The notes under the pieces are model-generated. The model was not told the origin of the DNA. It saw only the letters and a program-made list of their open reading frames with translations, and did not search any database. 24,375 nucleotides of DNA from Flavobacteriales bacterium (GTDB lineage Bacteria > Bacteroidota > Bacteroidia > Flavobacteriales_D > Cryomorphaceae): contig JAIVHQ010000004.1 of the NCBI GenBank assembly GCA_020200995.1, positions 1,189-25,563 on the forward strand. The letters are read 5' to 3'. The position numbers and the translations under genes are program-made. This document shows positions 23,088-24,375 of this stretch, one piece after another (positions within the stretch are counted from its first letter, which is position 1; every line of letters begins with the position of its first letter).

Positions 23088-24375
23088 TTATTGAATCACG
23101 AGTTTTTCCATTGCCTTCCCACCGTTTTCGAAGATCGCTTCCACGATGTAGATTCCGGGAGTGAGGAAGCTTACATCTAACAGCGCATTCTGGTCAAAGG
23201 TTCCTTTTCTCAACACGAGCTTGCCGCGGGTGTCATAAATTGCCAGCGTAGCCCTGTCCTGACCGCCCGTCCATTTCAACCGCACTTCGCTGCGCGTCGG
23301 GTTGGGAAAGAGGGTGAGGTGTGCAGGCGGAGGGGTGCGCTCTACTGAAGCTGAAAAGTCCAGCATTATGTTGTCTACCAGTACATTATTTCCTCGCCTG
23401 TTTACAGAGGTAAACATGGGGTAAAATCCGTTTTCGGGATCGAAGTCGGGCACCTCATTGAGATTGAGGGATAGCTGTACATTTACCCATTCATCAGCCG
23501 ATTCGGGCAGCGCATTGGGAAAGTGGACATCGTTGGTGTAAAGTTCTTCACCACCTTTCCTCCAGAGTTCGTGTACATCCTCTCCGCAATTGTGAATGAT
23601 GGATACGGCGAGGGTGTCGAAGTTGTTGGGGTTGTTGGTTCGGCGACGGTAGTAATAATCAAAGCTCAGCGTGTAGCTGTTTTGTCCTTCCGGAAAAATG
23701 ATGGGCCCGATCAGGTAATCTTCCTGCCCGACAGCGGGTGCGTATGAGCCGTGTCGCACGCGGGCGGCATAGCCCTCTTCACCGTCGGCTTGGATCACCC
23801 AAACCGAGTCCCAGGTGATTGCGAGGTCGGGGTTAAATACCGACCACATTGTTGAGTCGAAACCTGTTTCAAAGTCTTCGGTGAAAAAAGTGAGATTTTC
23901 AATCGGCGTGGGCAACTGTGTCCAGCGCTTCACCGCGTTGTTATTGAACTTGTCATATTCATCCGGATGGGGGAGGATGAGAGCGTGCAATTCTGTAAAG
24001 CCGGCTTCCTCTGCTTCTAATGACTCCAGGGTGAGTTGGGCGAATTCCCCCGGCGCGAGGGTGAAAGCAGGGTCTGTATAAACGGATACTTCCCCGCCGT
24101 TGATGCGGTATTCTACGGTGATACCCGAAGCGGGCTCCATTCCTTTATTGAAAACCGTGATCTCAGGGGTGACTGCGAGCTGACCGGGCGCCGTGCACCT
24201 GAAAGGCAATGTTGGGGCGTCGATAGAGACCAATTCCATGTCGTGCTCGGGTGATGCAGGCGGAACGGGAACATGGGTTTCGGCCAGGTGGTTGAAGGCA
24301 TTCACTGAATTGATCAGACCCATGCCGTAAGTATTGTCTTCGCCGGGTTCGCCCAGGTCGATGGCAGTATTGTAC
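23088..24375 (-). CDS. Subtilisin-like (S8) protease with T9SS domain, third paralogue (5' partial)
   Basis: The frame is open to the right edge, so the signal peptide, prodomain and most of the catalytic domain lie outside. The visible ~429 residues begin in the end of the S8 domain (DLGEPGEDNTYGMGLIN, matching DMGEPGEDNTFGMGLIN of unit 2 downstream). They continue through the CARDB-like sandwich (VTPEITVFNKG, VEYRINGGE, DEYDKFNNNAVKRWTQLP) and the jelly-roll-like domain (YYRRRTNNPNNFD, LYTNDVHFPNALPESADEW), and end with a type A T9SS domain (LTLFPNPTRSEVRLKW, YDTRGKLVLRKG, GIYIVEA, KLVIQ). It precedes the fused gene by 65 bases on the same strand. The expected product is an exported, cell-surface or released protease. 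Confidence 0.9.
   Translation of the reverse strand, partial: YNTAIDLGEPGEDNTYGMGLINSVNAFNHLAETHVPVPPASPEHDMELVSIDAPTLPFRCTAPGQLAVTPEITVFNKGMEPASGITVEYRINGGEVSVYTDPAFTLAPGEFAQLTLESLEAEEAGFTELHALILPHPDEYDKFNNNAVKRWTQLPTPIENLTFFTEDFETGFDSTMWSVFNPDLAITWDSVWVIQADGEEGYAARVRHGSYAPAVGQEDYLIGPIIFPEGQNSYTLSFDYYYRRRTNNPNNFDTLAVSIIHNCGEDVHELWRKGGEELYTNDVHFPNALPESADEWVNVQLSLNLNEVPDFDPENGFYPMFTSVNRRGNNVLVDNIMLDFSASVERTPPPAHLTLFPNPTRSEVRLKWTGGQDRATLAIYDTRGKLVLRKGTFDQNALLDVSFLTPGIYIVEAIFENGGKAMEKLVIQ

Overview
The window looks like chromosomal DNA of a Bacteroidota bacterium, most likely a marine Flavobacteriales-type lineage. The evidence is type IX secretion (T9SS) sorting domains of both the gliding-type (type B) and the type A form, a CarboxypepD_reg/TonB outer-membrane receptor, the gene order bamD-rpoZ-coaBC-DUF4835-recN, promoter-like motifs of the Bacteroidota form (TTTG-N19-TAnnTTTG), and little Shine-Dalgarno signal. 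No RNA gene, CRISPR array, insertion sequence or phage gene was recognised. Coding density is high and no gene-free stretch exceeds 300 bases; the longest, about 256 bases, lies between the divergent genes at 11759 and 12016.

Left part (1-4600): the 3' end of a very large secreted adhesin-like protein with Ig-like repeats and a gliding-type C-terminal domain; a convergent cytoplasmic SH3-NlpC/P60 peptidase; and a PLP-dependent alpha-oxoamine synthase-like enzyme with a clear promoter and a strong intrinsic terminator.

Housekeeping operon (4686-9675, plus strand): BamD lipoprotein (outer-membrane protein assembly), RNA polymerase omega, CoaBC (coenzyme A synthesis), an exported DUF4835 protein and RecN (DNA repair). 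Spacings are 14, 14, -4 and 43 bases. CoaBC carries substitutions at two positions that are catalytic in well-studied homologues.

Middle part (9707-14451): a small outer-membrane beta-barrel protein, a secreted CarboxypepD_reg-like protein, and a divergent TonB-dependent-receptor-type protein with its own promoter.

Right part (14511-24375, all minus strand): a baeRF3-type release-factor-like protein, a 104-residue protein of a family often mislabelled as PRPP synthetase, a secreted protein gene broken by a dinucleotide frameshift, a DUF2237 protein, an FrnE-like DsbA-family protein with an apparent signal peptide, and an array of subtilisin-like proteases. The 1628-residue protein at 18136-23022 is the most unusual item. 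It contains two complete S8 protease units in one reading frame, with a T9SS sorting domain in the middle. The protease prodomain is divided between the two units, as if the first unit had been inserted into the prodomain of the second. A third paralogue runs off the right edge.
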